Positions 17,513-25,999 of a stretch of DNA of 44,693 nucleotides are shown piece after piece. The number at the start of each line of letters is the position of its first letter. The stretch's first letter is position 1. The stretch comes from Bacillota bacterium (lineage in GTDB: Bacteria; Bacillota; Clostridia; Lachnospirales; Lachnospiraceae). The position numbers and the translations under genes were made by a program. Under the pieces are notes generated by a model. The model was not told the origin of the DNA, did not search any database, and saw only the letters and a program-made list of their open reading frames with translations. The stretch covers positions 1 to 44,693 of the forward strand of contig JAEZKL010000163.1 of NCBI GenBank assembly GCA_023415475.1, given 5' to 3'.

Positions 17513-17830
17513 ATGAAATTAATCTATGTAATAGTTCGTAATGTGGATAGCAGTTATGTAACGGAGGCATTGAACAAATCAGGCTTTTATGTTACAAAGC
17601 TTGCGTCTACCGGCGGCTTCTTGCGTGAAGGTAATACAACATTGATGATCGGAACCGATGAAGACAAGGTTGATCGCGTCATAGATATTGTTAAGAAGGA
17701 ATGTGGACCGAGACAACAGATCATATCCAATCCGGTTGGAGCGGTAGAATATGCATCGATGAATGTGGTGGTAAATGTTGGAGGAGCGACCATATTTGTC
17801 ATGGATGTTGATCGATACGAAAAGATATAG
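17513..17830 (+). CDS. darA: PII-like cyclic di-AMP receptor
   Basis: DarA/YaaQ (DUF970) family protein of 105 residues, the usual length. These cytosolic PII-like trimers bind c-di-AMP; the downstream effector is not established for most species. Seen: the opening MKLIYVIVRNVDSSYVTEAL, the T-loop region KLASTGGFLREGNTTLMIGTD with the ligand-binding TGGFLR segment, and a C-terminal beta strand with GGATIFVMDV. An upstream ATG at 17417 is in frame, but the family always starts at the MKLIY position and AAAGGATGG precedes 17513. The gene sits alone between two terminators and has its own promoter. It ends in TAG. Confidence 0.92.
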   Translation: MKLIYVIVRNVDSSYVTEALNKSGFYVTKLASTGGFLREGNTTLMIGTDEDKVDRVIDIVKKECGPRQQIISNPVGAVEYASMNVVVNVGGATIFVMDVDRYEKI

Positions 17831-17898
17831 AATTAGGTATTATTCATCTAAAATATGCAATAATAAACATATGATAATATTCTAAATAGAAGTATATC

Positions 17899-17935
17899 AC
17901 CTCCGGGATAACAAATACCCCGGAGGTCCTTTTTA
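17899..17935 (+). terminator. Terminator of darA
   Basis: ACCTCCGGG and CCCGGAGGT form a perfect 9-bp GC-rich stem with an 11-base loop, followed by CCTTTTT. Confidence 0.92.
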
Positions 17936-18133
17936 CTTTAAGGGAAGGTGCATCCTATGAAATAAAAGGAATCCGGGAAAAAACACCATATGTAAAGCAT
18001 GAATTCTTTGTGAAATATTCTTTTCTGCTTTCTTTTTCCCCAAAAATATGATATAACGGAATGTAGTACTGTAAAATATACTTCGGAAAAGGTATTTCAG
18101 TAACCGATTTGTAAAAAGGAAAGGATTAATAGA

Positions 18134-19270
18134 ATGAAAAAGAAATTATTATTTTTAGTTATGAGTGTTAGCATTATGGTGCTGGCATGGGGATGTGGCA
18201 AGAAGAATGTAGCTGACGAACTGGATTCAGCAGCTGAACCAACAGTGACAGAGGCTCCGGCAGATACTGAAGGTACGGATGTTACTGTAGCAGAAGCTCC
18301 TGTGAAAGAGGCTTATGAAGTAAGTGACTATATTACCTTAGGTGAATATAAAGGACTTCCTGTTACCTATACAAAATTAGAAGTAACCGATGCAGACATC
18401 GATTCGGCAATTAAGTCGGAGCTTGAAGGAAATGCAAAAGAAGAAGAAGTTACCGATAGAGCAGTTCAGACAGGTGACATCGTTAACATTGATTATGAAG
18501 GCTTAAAGGACGGCGTTGCTTTTGAAGGTGGCACAGCTCAGGGCTCTGATCTGGAGATTGGTTCTAACAGTTTTATCGAGGGCTTCGAGGAAGGACTGAT
18601 TGGAGCAAAGGTTGGCGATGAATTATCACTGGATCTGACCTTCCCGGCAGATTACGGCAATGCAGAATTAGCAGGACAGGCAGTAGTATTCAAGGTAAAG
18701 GTGAACTCCATTAAGGTTTCCGTAGTTCCCGAATTAACTGAGGACTATGTAAAGAATAATACTGATTATGAGAGTATTGCAGCTTACAAGGAAGGTACCC
18801 GTACTGAGCTTGTAAAGGCGAACGAAAATACTATGAAAAATGAGAAGATCAAGAACTTAATCACAACAATCGTTAATAGTTCTACCATCTCCTCCTATCC
18901 TCAGTCTGTAGTTGATTATTATGCATATGAGATGGAAAGCTACTATCAGCAGTATGCATCGATGTTCGGCTATGAGCTGGCAGATTTCCTTGCAGCCAAT
19001 GGAATGACAGAAGAAAAATATAATGAAGATAAGAAGTCCTATGCAGAAGATAGAACGGCACAGGAATTAGTGCTCAATGCAATTATAAAGGCAGAGAATA
19101 TGCAGATTACCGATGAGGAATACAAAGCCGGTATAGCAACCTACGTTGAAGAATACGGTTATGAATCAGAGGAAGAGTTCCTGCAGTATGCAACCGAAGA
19201 ACAGATCAAGGAGAGCTTAATCTGGGAGAAGGCTGTTAACTTCATCTTAGAGAAGTCAGTAGAAGCTTAA
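18134..19270 (+). CDS. Trigger-factor-like FKBP peptidyl-prolyl isomerase lipoprotein
   Basis: Protein of 378 residues: a lipoprotein signal peptide with lipobox LAWGC (acylated Cys21), an acidic Thr/Ala-rich linker to about 60, an FKBP-type domain (about 90-200) with TGDIVNIDYEGLKDG, AFEGGTAQGSDLEIGS and FIEGFEEGLIGAKVGD, then a helical C-terminal region resembling the trigger-factor chaperone arms. Trigger factor is normally cytosolic; here the export signal places the same architecture on the outer face of the membrane, where it would assist folding of secreted proteins much as PrsA does. AAAGGAAAGG precedes the ATG. It stands alone between terminators. Family members of this kind recur in Lachnospiraceae. 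Confidence 0.88.
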   Translation: MKKKLLFLVMSVSIMVLAWGCGKKNVADELDSAAEPTVTEAPADTEGTDVTVAEAPVKEAYEVSDYITLGEYKGLPVTYTKLEVTDADIDSAIKSELEGNAKEEEVTDRAVQTGDIVNIDYEGLKDGVAFEGGTAQGSDLEIGSNSFIEGFEEGLIGAKVGDELSLDLTFPADYGNAELAGQAVVFKVKVNSIKVSVVPELTEDYVKNNTDYESIAAYKEGTRTELVKANENTMKNEKIKNLITTIVNSSTISSYPQSVVDYYAYEMESYYQQYASMFGYELADFLAANGMTEEKYNEDKKSYAEDRTAQELVLNAIIKAENMQITDEEYKAGIATYVEEYGYESEEEFLQYATEEQIKESLIWEKAVNFILEKSVEA

Positions 19271-19316
19271 TTTTCGATTTAGATATCGGGATTGTAACCA
19301 TTTGAATATAGCATTA

Positions 19317-19345
19317 AATGAAAGCCTGCCTAGCAGGCTTTCATT
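19317..19345 (+). terminator. Hairpin terminator after the PPIase gene
   Basis: A perfect 13-bp stem (AATGAAAGCCTGC and its complement) with a 3-base loop. The T run is weak. The stem core is nearly the same as the hairpin at 44312. Confidence 0.7.
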
Positions 19346-19363
19346 AAGTAGAAAGTAGATTAT

Positions 19364-21502
19364 ATGATAAGAGATTTTTTACCGATCAGTGTTAATGATA
19401 TGGAGCAAAGAGGATGGGACCAGTGCGATTTTGTCTATGTGACAGGAGATGCTTATGTGGACCACCCTTCCTTTGGACCGGCCATTATCAGTAGAGTGCT
19501 GGAGAGCTATGGCTATAAGGTTGGCATTATAGCTCAGCCTGACTGGAAGGATAGTGAGAGTATAGCGTTGCTGGGGCAACCAAGACTTGGCTTCCTCGTA
19601 AGCGGCGGTAATATGGATTCCATGGTCAACCACTATTCTGTTGCGAAGAAAAGAAGACAGACTGATGCCTATTCTCCCGGCGGAGAAATGGGCAAAAGAC
19701 CTGATCATGCGACAATTGTGTATTGTAATTTGATTCGGAAGAAGTATAAAAATATTCCGATTATTATCGGTGGTATAGAAGCGAGTTTGAGAAGACTCGC
19801 CCATTATGATTATTGGAGCGATAAGGTGAAGCGTTCCATCTTACTGGATTCGCAGGCGGATATTCTCTCCTATGGTATGGGCGAGCATTCTATTGTCGAG
19901 ATTGCCGATGCTCTAAACAGTGGCATTGAGATTAAGGATATCACATTTATTAATGGTACAGTATTTAAAGCAAAAAATTTAGAGTCAGTCTATGATGCCG
20001 TAATATTGCCAAGCTTTTCGGAGATTTTGGATAGTAAGAAGGAGTTTGCAAGAAGCTTTCAGATCCAGTATACCAATACGGACCCTTACTCGGGAAAGCG
20101 ACTGGTGGAGCCATATAAAGACAATGAATATGTGGTTCAGAACCCACCGTCAAAGCCTCTGACTCAGGCTGAGATGGATCGTGTCTATTCTCTGCCCTAT
20201 ATGCGGGATTATCATCCCTCCTATCAGGAGGCAGGTGGAATTCCTGCAATCACTGAGGTAAAATTCAGTCTTGTCAGCAACCGCGGCTGTTTTGGCGGCT
20301 GTAATTATTGCGCATTAACCTTCCATCAGGGGCGTATTCTGCAGACAAGAAGTCATGAATCCATCCTGTCAGAGGCAGAGCAGCTGGTCTGGGATAAGGA
20401 CTTTAAAGGCTATATTCATGATGTGGGTGGACCTACTGCGAACTTCAGACATGTTGCCTGCGGAAAGCAGAATACTAGGGGTGCTTGTGTGAATAAACAA
20501 TGCTTATTCCCCACTCCCTGTAAAAGTCTTAAAGTAGATCATAATGATTATCTTAATTTGTTACGCAAATTACGAAGTCTGCCGAATGTAAAGAAGGTAT
20601 TTATCCGCTCCGGTATTCGATTTGATTATCTGGTTGCAGATAATGACGATAAATTCTTAGAGGAGCTTTGTGAACATCATGTCAGCGGACAGCTAAAGGT
20701 GGCTCCGGAGCATATCAGCGACAGTGTATTATCCTTGATGGGTAAGCCTGAGAATGCGGTATATGAGAAGTTCCAGGAGAAATATAAGAAGATGAACCAG
20801 AAGCTAGGAAAGAACCAGTTTATCGTTCCATATCTGATTTCCTCTCATCCGGGTTCAACCCTTAAGGAAGCAGTAGAGCTGGCGGAATATCTTAGAGATC
20901 TGGGCTATATGCCGGAACAGGTGCAGGACTTCTATCCGACTCCGTCCACAATATCAACCTGTATGTATTATACCGGCTTGGATCCCAGGACCCTGCAGGA
21001 GGTCTATGTTCCAAAGTCACCTCATGAGAAGGCGATGCAGCGTGCCTTGATCCAGTATCGTAATCCAAAGAATTACGAATTGGTGGTAGAAGCACTGAAG
21101 AAGGCAGACCGTATGGACCTGATCGGCTTTGATAAGCAGTGTTTAGTACGTCCAAGACAATTCGCAAAGGAAAGAGAGTGGGTTGCCAGGGAGAAGAAGG
21201 GGCAGGGAAAAGGAAAGCCACAGAGCCCAGGTAAATCACAGGGCACAGGTAAATCACAAGGCACAGGTAAATCACAGGGCACAGGTAAAACTCATGGAGT
21301 AGTTAGATCTCAGAGCCCAGGTTACTTGAGTAAAGGAAAGAGCGTGGAGGGCTATGCAGGAAGTAAGAGCAGTAAGGCTGAAAGACCGGATAACTTCCAT
21401 AAACAGAAATCATCACAGGCTTCCAATTCCAACAGCCGTAACTCGAGTAACAGTAGGCATAAACCGGCCGGTAATAAGCAAAAAAGCAGAAGCGGAAGAT
21501 AG
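19364..21502 (+). CDS. YgiQ family radical SAM protein
   Basis: Protein of 712 residues of the YgiQ/UPF0313 radical SAM family; the reaction is unknown. Seen: the N-terminal cobalamin-binding-like region (MIRDFLPISVNDMEQRGW, VTGDAYVDHPSFG), the radical SAM cluster motif CFGGCNYC at about 309-316, a second Cys-rich part (CGKQNTRGACVNKQCLFPTPCKS in two pieces, about 366-388) and the conserved GQLKVAPEHISD. From about residue 600 the tail is basic and low-complexity with GKSQGT repeats encoded by 18-bp DNA repeats. The ribosome site is weak, but the start is the usual one for the family. The gene ends in TAG. Confidence 0.93.
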   Translation: MIRDFLPISVNDMEQRGWDQCDFVYVTGDAYVDHPSFGPAIISRVLESYGYKVGIIAQPDWKDSESIALLGQPRLGFLVSGGNMDSMVNHYSVAKKRRQTDAYSPGGEMGKRPDHATIVYCNLIRKKYKNIPIIIGGIEASLRRLAHYDYWSDKVKRSILLDSQADILSYGMGEHSIVEIADALNSGIEIKDITFINGTVFKAKNLESVYDAVILPSFSEILDSKKEFARSFQIQYTNTDPYSGKRLVEPYKDNEYVVQNPPSKPLTQAEMDRVYSLPYMRDYHPSYQEAGGIPAITEVKFSLVSNRGCFGGCNYCALTFHQGRILQTRSHESILSEAEQLVWDKDFKGYIHDVGGPTANFRHVACGKQNTRGACVNKQCLFPTPCKSLKVDHNDYLNLLRKLRSLPNVKKVFIRSGIRFDYLVADNDDKFLEELCEHHVSGQLKVAPEHISDSVLSLMGKPENAVYEKFQEKYKKMNQKLGKNQFIVPYLISSHPGSTLKEAVELAEYLRDLGYMPEQVQDFYPTPSTISTCMYYTGLDPRTLQEVYVPKSPHEKAMQRALIQYRNPKNYELVVEALKKADRMDLIGFDKQCLVRPRQFAKEREWVAREKKGQGKGKPQSPGKSQGTGKSQGTGKSQGTGKTHGVVRSQSPGYLSKGKSVEGYAGSKSSKAERPDNFHKQKSSQASNSNSRNSSNSRHKPAGNKQKSRSGR
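21223..21294. repeat. Four 18-bp tandem repeats inside ygiQ
   Basis: Four copies of a unit close to GGGCACAGGTAAATCACA, in frame. Each encodes a GTGKSQ-type hexapeptide in the basic tail of YgiQ. The copy number is likely to vary between strains. Confidence 0.9.
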
Positions 21503-21522
21503 GATGAATGTGGAGGAAACCC

Positions 21523-21551
21523 TTGACATTAGGCTTTTACAATGATATACT
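21523..21551 (+). promoter_or_regulatory. Promoter between ygiQ and the helicase gene
   Basis: TTGACA, 17 bases, TATACT: a near-consensus promoter only 20 bases after the ygiQ stop. Its start (about 21558) lies 38 bases before a strong terminator. Confidence 0.7.
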
Positions 21552-21595
21552 ACGCAAAGTATCTGTTTCATAATAAATTTTATTTTAAGATGAAT

Positions 21596-21629
21596 CAGCT
21601 CTTGGTCCCAAGGACTAAGAGCTGTTTTT
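21596..21629 (+). terminator. Terminator or attenuator upstream of the helicase gene
   Basis: A 13-bp stem (CAGCTCTTGGTCC with GGACTAAGAGCTG, one G-U) with a 3-base loop, then TTTTT. It may end ygiQ, or with the promoter at 21523 it may bound a roughly 70-nt RNA, or act as an attenuator of the helicase gene. The rest of the gap (21630-21857) shows no gene. Confidence 0.8.
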
Positions 21630-21857
21630 ACGGGTGTTTGAAGAAATATTTTAATATATAGTGTAAAAATGATAAAAAGCATCACAATCATTTTGGAAGA
21701 TGCATTGTTCACTTTATTGTTGATAATGTATAAGTTGCGACACTGGAATATAAGTGTATGAATATTTGTTTGGACAGGATCGGAGAGCGAAAGTTACATG
21801 GGCAGGACGGTCAGTGGGATATATATGAGATAAGAGATACAAAGAAAGGGAAATTGA

Positions 21858-23450
21858 ATGGAAACAACAAAATTTGATGTATTAGATTTAAACCCCAATA
21901 TTCTTCGAGCAGTAGAGGAGATGGGTTTCGAAGAAATGTCACCCATACAGGCGAAGGCAATCCCGGTTCTGTTAGAGGGTAAGGATGTAATTGGACAGGC
22001 ACAAACAGGAACAGGTAAGACAGCTGCCTTCGGTATCCCCTTGTTACAGAGAATAAACCCTAAGGAACGACATCTTCAAGCCGTTGTATTGTGTCCCACC
22101 AGAGAATTGGCGATACAGGTAGCAGAGGAGATACGAAAGCTTGCAGGCTTTATGCATGGAATTTAGATTCTCCCTGTATATGGTGGACAGGAGATTGCAA
22201 AACAAATCCGTTCTCTGAAATCAGGAGTACAGATTCTCATCGGTACACCGGGTCGTGTTATGGACCATATGCGAAGAAAGACGGTAAAATTCGATACGGT
22301 TAACACAATAATCCTGGATGAAGCAGATGAGATGCTTAACATGGGCTTCCGAGAGGATATTGAGACAATTCTCAGCCAGATACCGGAGGAAAGACAGACG
22401 GTCCTTTTCTCTGCAACTATGCCGGGACCGATTTTGGAGATAGCCAGGACCTATCAGAAGAATGCGGAGACAATCCGTGTAGTGAAGAGAGAGCTGACCG
22501 TTCCTAAGATTGAACAGTATTATTATGAGGTAACCCAGAGGAATAAGGAGGATGTATTATCCAGGCTTCTTGATATGTATAACCCCAAGCTATCCCTGGT
22601 TTTCTGTAATACAAAGAAGCAGGTGGATGAGCTCACATCCGCACTTCAGGGAAGAGGTTACTTTGCGGAAGGACTTCACGGAGATTTAAAGCAACAACAG
22701 AGAGATCGCGTAATGCACAGCTTCCGTAATGGAAAGACAGAGATACTGGTTGCTACCGATGTGGCAGCCAGAGGTATTGACGTAGATGATGTGGAAGCCG
22801 TATTTAACTATGATGTTCCCCAGGATGATGAATATTATGTTCACCGTATCGGTCGTACCGGACGTGCCGGACGTGAGGGAAGAGCCTTTACCTTAGTTAT
22901 AGGCAGAGAAATCTACAAGCTGAAGGATATTATGAGATACTGCAATACGAAGATCAAAGTGCAGCCCATACCGTCACTGAATGATGTAACAGCGGTGAAG
23001 GCTGATAAGATTCTGGAGAAGCTCGTAACTACTATTCAGAATGAAGATCTGACAAAATATATTGATATGATCGAGGAAAGATTAAACGAAGGAGACTTCA
23101 CATCGTTAGATATAGCTGCAGCATTCCTTAAGCTCAATATGGGTGAGGACATCACCAAGGCAGAAGATGTTAGGAATGTCGAGGACTTTGGAGATACCGG
23201 AGCTGAAGTGGGAATGGTACGACTTTTTATTAATCTTGGTAAGAAGCAGAACGTTAAGCCTGGAGATATCCTCGGAGCTATTGCCGGAGAGACAGGAATG
23301 CCCGGTAAATTGATCGGTTCTATTGATATGTATGATAAATATACCTTTGTTGAGGTACCCAGAGAATATGCGTCCGATGTAATCCAGGTAATGAAATCAG
23401 CCAAAATCAAAGGAAAGAGCATAAATATCGAGCCTGCCAACCGCAAATAA
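21858..23450 (+). pseudogene. DEAD-box RNA helicase interrupted by one in-frame TAG
   Basis: A DeaD/CshA/DbpA-type ATP-dependent RNA helicase. With the internal TAG (22164-22166) read through it would be 530 residues. Before the stop: the Q motif region (MSPIQAKAIPVL), Walker A AQTGTGKTAAF and PTRELA. After it, in the same frame: ILPVYGGQ, TPGRV, the DEAD box DEADEML, SAT, motif V ATDVAARGIDV and motif VI HRIGRTGRAGR, then a C-terminal DbpA-type RNA-binding domain (about 445-528, VRLFINLGKKQNVKPGDILG). All motifs are intact, so the only defect is the TAG, at a position where relatives have an ordinary residue between HGI and ILPVYGG. It may be a recent nonsense mutation, a base-call error or readthrough. 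A restart at ATG 22260 would lack ATP binding. It probably served in ribosome assembly or cold growth. Confidence 0.85.
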
Positions 23451-23461
23451 ATTGAATATCC

Positions 23462-23507
23462 TTGACGAAACTACGAGATGAGTCTATAATAATAATTACT
23501 ATTATTG
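23462..23507 (+). promoter_or_regulatory. perR promoter with overlapping PerR-type operator
   Basis: TTGACG (23462-23467), 17 bases, TATAAT (23485-23490), followed directly by the palindrome AATAAT-TACT-ATTATT (23491-23506). The operator covers the expected transcription start, which suggests autoregulation. Confidence 0.8.
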
Positions 23508-23524
23508 ATAGGAGTGTATTTATT

Positions 23525-23908
23525 ATGACAGTAAATAAGTACAGCAGACAACGGGAGGCTATCAAGGAATTCCTGGCACATACAAAAGAGCATCCAACCG
23601 CTGATACCGTCTATATGCATATTAGGGAGACACATCCTAACATCAGCTTAGGGACCGTGTATCGTAATCTGAATTTACTGGCCGAACAAGGTGAGATTAT
23701 TAAGATTAATTGCCAGGATGGCAGCGACCGTTTTGATGGTAATCCGAAGCCACATTATCATTTCCTATGTAAAAGCTGTGGTAGAGTAAGCGATGTTGAG
23801 ATGGAATCGATTGATCATATTATAAAGATAGCCGGTGCCGGTTTTGGCGGAAAAGTGGAAGGACATGTAACCTACTTCTATGGATTATGTCCGGAATGCA
23901 ACCAATAA
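23525..23908 (+). CDS. perR: Fur/PerR family peroxide-stress repressor
   Basis: Fur family regulator of 127 residues. The winged helix (about 1-75) has SLGTVYRNLNLLAEQGEI as recognition helix; the dimer domain has PHYHFLCKSCGRVSDVE with its CxxC structural zinc pair, and a second CPEC at the C-terminus. The regulatory-metal histidines match the PerR pattern (GNPKPHYHF, His in the position oxidised by peroxide; GHVTYFYGLCPEC). PerR rather than Fur or Zur is favoured by its neighbour, a reverse rubrerythrin, and by the shared operator motif. The ATG at 23525 with AGGAG upstream is preferred to the ATG at 23462, which lies inside the promoter. A long hairpin follows. Confidence 0.9.
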   Translation: MTVNKYSRQREAIKEFLAHTKEHPTADTVYMHIRETHPNISLGTVYRNLNLLAEQGEIIKINCQDGSDRFDGNPKPHYHFLCKSCGRVSDVEMESIDHIIKIAGAGFGGKVEGHVTYFYGLCPECNQ

Positions 23909-23956
23909 CGGAGTACGAAAGACATCAAGTAATAAAACTAATATAATATGTAGTAT

Positions 23957-24017
23957 GTCATGGAAGGGCTATGAACCGCTCGATTTTAATGAGCAGTTCG
24001 TAGCCTTAGGTCATGAC
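23957..24017 (+). terminator. Long hairpin terminator of perR
   Basis: GTCATG and CATGAC close a 61-base imperfect hairpin that includes GGCTATGAAC and GTTCGTAGCC-type arms and GCTC/GAGC. A TTTTTTT run lies about ten bases downstream. Confidence 0.65.
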
Positions 24018-24044
24018 AATTATAAATTTTTTTGTAAATCAGTA

Positions 24045-24106
24045 TTGACAAATATCTGATCAAGTAGTAATATATAATATATCAGTAACAATTACTATTA
24101 TTGTTA
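24045..24106 (+). promoter_or_regulatory. Rubrerythrin promoter with PerR-type operator
   Basis: TTGACA (24045-24050), 17 bases, TAATAT (24068-24073), then AACAATTACTATTATTGTT (24088-24106). The operator shares AATTACTATTATTG exactly with the one at the perR promoter. Confidence 0.75.
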
Positions 24107-24158
24107 TTTAATTACATAATTAAACACTATAATATAACAGTAAAAGGAGATATTCGTT

Positions 24159-24701
24159 ATGAAGAAGTTTGTTTGCCAAGTATGCGGTTACGTTCACGAG
24201 GGTGATAGCGCACCGGAGGCATGCCCGATTTGTAAGGCATCTAAGGAGAAGTTTACAGAGAAATCCGCTGATATGTTTTGGGCTGATGAGCACGTTGTTG
24301 GCGTAGCTAAGGGTGTCAGCGAAGATATTTTGAAGGACCTGAGAGATAATTACATGGGAGAATGCACCGAGGTTGGTATGTATCTTGCTATGGCAAGAGT
24401 GGCACATAGAGAAGGCTATCCTGAGATCGGTATGTATTATGAAAAGGCAGCTTGGGAAGAGGCTGAGCATGCAGCAAAGTTTGCAGAGCTCCTTGGCGAG
24501 GTTGTTACTGACAGTACAAAGAAGAATCTTCAGATGAGAGTTGATGCTGAGAATGGCGCTTGTATGGGCAAGAAGGATCTTGCTGTACGTGCTAAAGTAG
24601 CTAACTTAGACGCAATCCATGACACCGTTCATGAGATGGCAAAAGACGAAGCAAGACATGGCAAAGCATTCGAAGGTTTATTGAAGAGATACTTTGCATA
24701 G
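24159..24701 (+). CDS. Reverse rubrerythrin
   Basis: Protein of 180 residues with the domains in the order rubredoxin then diiron: rubredoxin-type Cys pairs CQVCGY and CPICKA at the N-terminus (residues 5-25), then a four-helix ferritin-like domain with glutamates in GECTEVGMYLAMA, WEEAEHAAKFAE and a C-terminal DEARHGKAF. This reversed order is that of clostridial reverse rubrerythrin, an NADH-linked peroxide and oxygen reductase that is strongly induced by oxygen through PerR in Clostridium acetobutylicum. AAAGGAG precedes the ATG. The promoter carries a PerR-type operator matching that of perR, so peroxide derepression is expected. It ends in TAG. Confidence 0.95.
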   Translation: MKKFVCQVCGYVHEGDSAPEACPICKASKEKFTEKSADMFWADEHVVGVAKGVSEDILKDLRDNYMGECTEVGMYLAMARVAHREGYPEIGMYYEKAAWEEAEHAAKFAELLGEVVTDSTKKNLQMRVDAENGACMGKKDLAVRAKVANLDAIHDTVHEMAKDEARHGKAFEGLLKRYFA

Positions 24702-24764
24702 ATTATTTTTATAATTGTAGCCATGGCTATAGCAGTATCATCGTTTTTGATGTATTATAAGTTT

Positions 24765-24778
24765 GTAATTACTATTAC
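24765..24778. promoter_or_regulatory. Third copy of the PerR-like motif
   Basis: GTAATTACTATTAC shares AATTACTATTA with the perR and rubrerythrin operators and has GTAAT/ATTAC arms. No clear promoter is next to it. It lies in the gene-free stretch 24702-25037, whose only other feature is the terminator at 24871. Confidence 0.4.
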
Positions 24779-24870
24779 ATAGCACAAGAACGAATGATAT
24801 TAAAAATGCTTACATCTACAGTATATATAAACCCCTCATTTATATATACTTCCCCTTATATATTGTTCCC

Positions 24871-24915
24871 AGCAAAAAAGAAACGCCCTGCTCCCACAGG
24901 GCATTTCTTTTTTTG
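24871..24915 (+). terminator. Terminator of rubrerythrin
   Basis: GCAAAAAAGAAA-c-GCCCTG pairs with CAGGGC-a-TTTCTTTTTTTGC around a 6-base loop. The GC core is the same as that of the terminator at 41744. Confidence 0.88.
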
Positions 24916-25037
24916 CTATGACGGATTACTTCATGGTGACTATATGAATAGTTCGAAAATCACCCTCAGGGTTATATACAGTAATTTGTTTAAGGGATAG
25001 TATGGCATTGTAGATATCAATGAGGGAGGTTTATTGT

Positions 25038-25943
25038 ATGAAGAGAATAGTAGCATGTATTATGGTTCTAGCAATTCTGCTGTATCTAGGTTCCCCGGTG
25101 CTTGCAGCAAAGCGAGACAAAGTTAATCCGTTTATTACTAATACAGATCCATTTGATGCGCAGCGAAATGTTTTAACTGATAATAGAATTATTCTTCAGT
25201 TTAATGAAACTGTGCTAAAAGGAAGATCAATAGCACAGATTAAGATAAAGGAGTCGGAAAGTACGATGATTGGTTATGATTATATTCTGCGGGATAATAT
25301 TCTGCAGCTCTCGACAAAAACGAAGTTGAAGCCGGGAACTACTTACCATATCTTTATTCCGGCTGCGGTAGTGAAGGACACAAGCGGTAATAATATGAAG
25401 GAGGATTTTGAACTCGATTTTGTTACGGAAAGTATGGAATCCGCCAACGGCAGCGAGGCATTGTCCCAGGGGGAAAGCAAAAGTACTCATAGAATAGATA
25501 TTGATGCAGTTATGGAGGGGGATTTAAGTTCTGATGAAGAAGATTATCTGATTGCAGCCTTTAAAGCAATCGGAGTGCAGATCAATCAAATCAATGTTAA
25601 CAAAGCAGAGTCATCATATGTAGAAGAAAAACCGGAGGAGACAGAGGAAGTAGATGCGGAGTCAATGGAGGAAGAGGTCGAGGAAACAGAAGTCAATACA
25701 ATATTCGATGTATATCTTGTAGATTGTGGAAATAATAAGGTTGAGGTGATAAGAGTAATACGATCTTTGACCGGATTAGATTTGGCAGCAGCTAAGCTGT
25801 TAGCAGATAATTCGAATATCAAACCACAGTTAATAAAGGAAGGAGTTTCTGACGCCGATGCAAGGGTAGCAGGTAAGAAGTTGGAGGAAGCAGGGGCTGT
25901 TGTAACAATTATCGACCATGAACAAAATACGGATACGGATTGA
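25038..25943 (+). CDS. Secreted Ig-like protein with ribosomal L7/L12 C-terminal domain
   Basis: Protein of 301 residues. An export signal (1-23, ending VLAA) leads to an SbsA/Big_5-type Ig domain (about 32-131: ITNTDPFDAQRNVLTDNRI, LKPGTTYHIFIPAAVVKDTSG). After a linker containing an LSSDEEDYLIAAFKAIG segment and a very acidic stretch (196-220), residues 222-292 match the C-terminal domain of ribosomal protein L7/L12 (IFDVYLVDCGNNKVEVIRVI, SLTGLDLAAAKLL, KEGVSDADAR, KLEEAGAVVTI). That domain normally recruits elongation factors on the ribosome, which makes its presence behind a signal peptide odd. GGGAGG before the ATG at 25038 decides the start over 25020. It lies alone; its function is unknown, perhaps a surface protein or a membrane-tethered adaptor. 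Confidence 0.82.
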   Translation: MKRIVACIMVLAILLYLGSPVLAAKRDKVNPFITNTDPFDAQRNVLTDNRIILQFNETVLKGRSIAQIKIKESESTMIGYDYILRDNILQLSTKTKLKPGTTYHIFIPAAVVKDTSGNNMKEDFELDFVTESMESANGSEALSQGESKSTHRIDIDAVMEGDLSSDEEDYLIAAFKAIGVQINQINVNKAESSYVEEKPEETEEVDAESMEEEVEETEVNTIFDVYLVDCGNNKVEVIRVIRSLTGLDLAAAKLLADNSNIKPQLIKEGVSDADARVAGKKLEEAGAVVTIIDHEQNTDTD

Positions 25944-25963
25944 TATCTATATAATCATAAGAG

Positions 25964-25990
25964 AATACTTCGCGTAAGCGGAGTATTTTT
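25964..25990 (+). terminator. Terminator of the Ig-L7/L12 gene
   Basis: AATACTTCGC, loop GTAA, GCGGAGTATT (10 bp with one G-U), followed by TTT. Confidence 0.85.
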
Positions 25991-25999
25991 GTGTTTGAA

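Noticed and set aside
24794..25000. 68-residue open frame after rubrerythrin
   Set aside because: It spans the rubrerythrin terminator and has no ribosome site.
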